From contig CAMWTD010000153.1 in the NCBI GenBank assembly GCA_947177085.1, forward strand, positions 1 to 5,447: DNA of 5,447 nt, written 5' to 3'. The translations under genes and the position numbers were made by a program. Positions within the stretch are counted from its first letter, which is position 1; every line of letters starts with the position of its first letter. Source of the stretch: an uncultured Desulfovibrio sp. (GTDB lineage Bacteria > Desulfobacterota > Desulfovibrionia > Desulfovibrionales > Desulfovibrionaceae). Below the pieces are notes generated by a model that searched no databases, was not told the DNA's origin, and worked only from the letters and a program-made list of their open reading frames with translations. Positions 5,267-5,447 of the stretch are shown here, piece by piece.

Positions 5267-5303
5267 GGGCCGTCGCATCGCAAGGTGCGGCGGCCCTGTT
5301 TTT
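5267..5303 (+). terminator. Rho-independent terminator of gap
   Basis: GGGCCGTCGCA (5267-5277) pairs along its whole length with TGCGGCGGCCC (5286-5296), with one T-G wobble and an 8-base loop, followed by TG and T5 (5299-5303). It starts 29 bases after the gap stop codon. Stem strength, loop size and T tract all fit a classical intrinsic terminator. Confidence 0.92.
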
Positions 5304-5366
5304 GCATCCTCCCTGCCTATGCGGGAGTGCAGCCGGAGCGCGTGGCCCATGCCGGGAAACCGCCAT

Positions 5367-5382
5367 TGGCCCGCTCCTTGCA
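5367..5382 (+). promoter_or_regulatory. Sigma-54 (RpoN) promoter for a gene beyond the right edge
   Basis: TGGCCCGCTCCTTGCA matches the sigma-54 consensus TGGCACGNNNNTTGCW at every defined position except one (C for A in TGGCAC). The -24 GG and -12 GC have the required spacing. Transcription would start at about 5393-5395 on the plus strand. It lies downstream of the gap terminator in an otherwise gene-free end segment. The target gene is outside the window; sigma-54 promoters need an enhancer-binding activator, whose site is not identified. Confidence 0.65.
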
Positions 5383-5406
5383 AACAATCAGGCACAAGCA
5401 CAGTGC

Positions 5407-5440
5407 GGCGGCTTTTCCGCCACGGTCCGCCGGCGGCGGA
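5407..5440 (+). other. Two small GC hairpins in the presumed leader of the downstream gene
   Basis: GGCGG (5407-5411) pairs with CCGCC (5417-5421) over CTTTT, and TCCGCC (5426-5431) pairs with GGCGGA (5435-5440) over GGC. Both lie downstream of the predicted sigma-54 start. They are short and GC-rich, so chance pairing is possible in this DNA. Confidence 0.25.
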
Positions 5441-5447
5441 AGCGGCC

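Noticed and set aside
3846..5387. A 513-codon open frame on the minus strand across gap and the intergenic region
   Set aside because: It is antisense to the unambiguous gap gene, runs through the palindrome and terminator, and its His/Ala/Gly/Arg-rich translation resembles no family; long antisense frames are common in GC-rich genes.
5319..5447. Plus-strand ATG frame open to the right edge
   Set aside because: There is no ribosome site, it overlaps the sigma-54 promoter, and the 43-residue translation is unrecognisable.

Overview
The window is GC-rich bacterial DNA with compact, well-spaced genes. The gene set (a NikK/NikM/NikL-type nickel uptake operon, the [FeFe]-hydrogenase maturase HydE, a class II aldolase close to the Helicobacter-type group, and a GAPDH of unusual coenzyme signature) together with a very good sigma-54 promoter suggests a Desulfovibrio-like sulfate or sulfite reducer (Desulfovibrionaceae). 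This assignment rests on gene content and remembered family sequences, not on a search.

Layout. (1) Bases 1-1751, minus strand: an operon read right to left, nikK (DUF4198 periplasmic protein), nikM (CbiM-type membrane substrate-binding subunit) and nikL (secreted protein, cut by the window edge). The ATPase and T subunits would lie beyond the left edge. (2) 1752-1883: a 132-bp divergent control region holding an AT-rich promoter zone. (3) 1884-2849, plus strand: hydE. (4) 2850-3003: a leader with GC-rich hairpins. (5) 3004-3930: fba, class II fructose-bisphosphate aldolase. (6) 3931-4235: no gene. It holds two small hairpins, then a striking AT-rich three-tier palindrome that contrasts with its surroundings, and then the gap leader. 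(7) 4236-5237: gap, glyceraldehyde-3-phosphate dehydrogenase. (8) 5238-5447: a strong intrinsic terminator, then a near-consensus sigma-54 promoter pointing out of the window on the right.

Functionally the left half concerns hydrogenase metal supply: Ni uptake, presumably for [NiFe]-hydrogenases, is divergent from a maturase for [FeFe]-hydrogenase. The right half is central carbon metabolism, where aldolase and GAPDH catalyse neighbouring steps of glycolysis or gluconeogenesis. No new multi-gene system, phage, CRISPR array, transposase or RNA gene was seen. The items most worth a second look are non-coding or residue-level: the palindromic element between fba and gap, a perfect 20-bp inverted repeat at the very left edge inside nikL (possibly an assembly fold-back), the GAPDH residues that normally exclude NADP but are replaced here, and the outward sigma-54 promoter.
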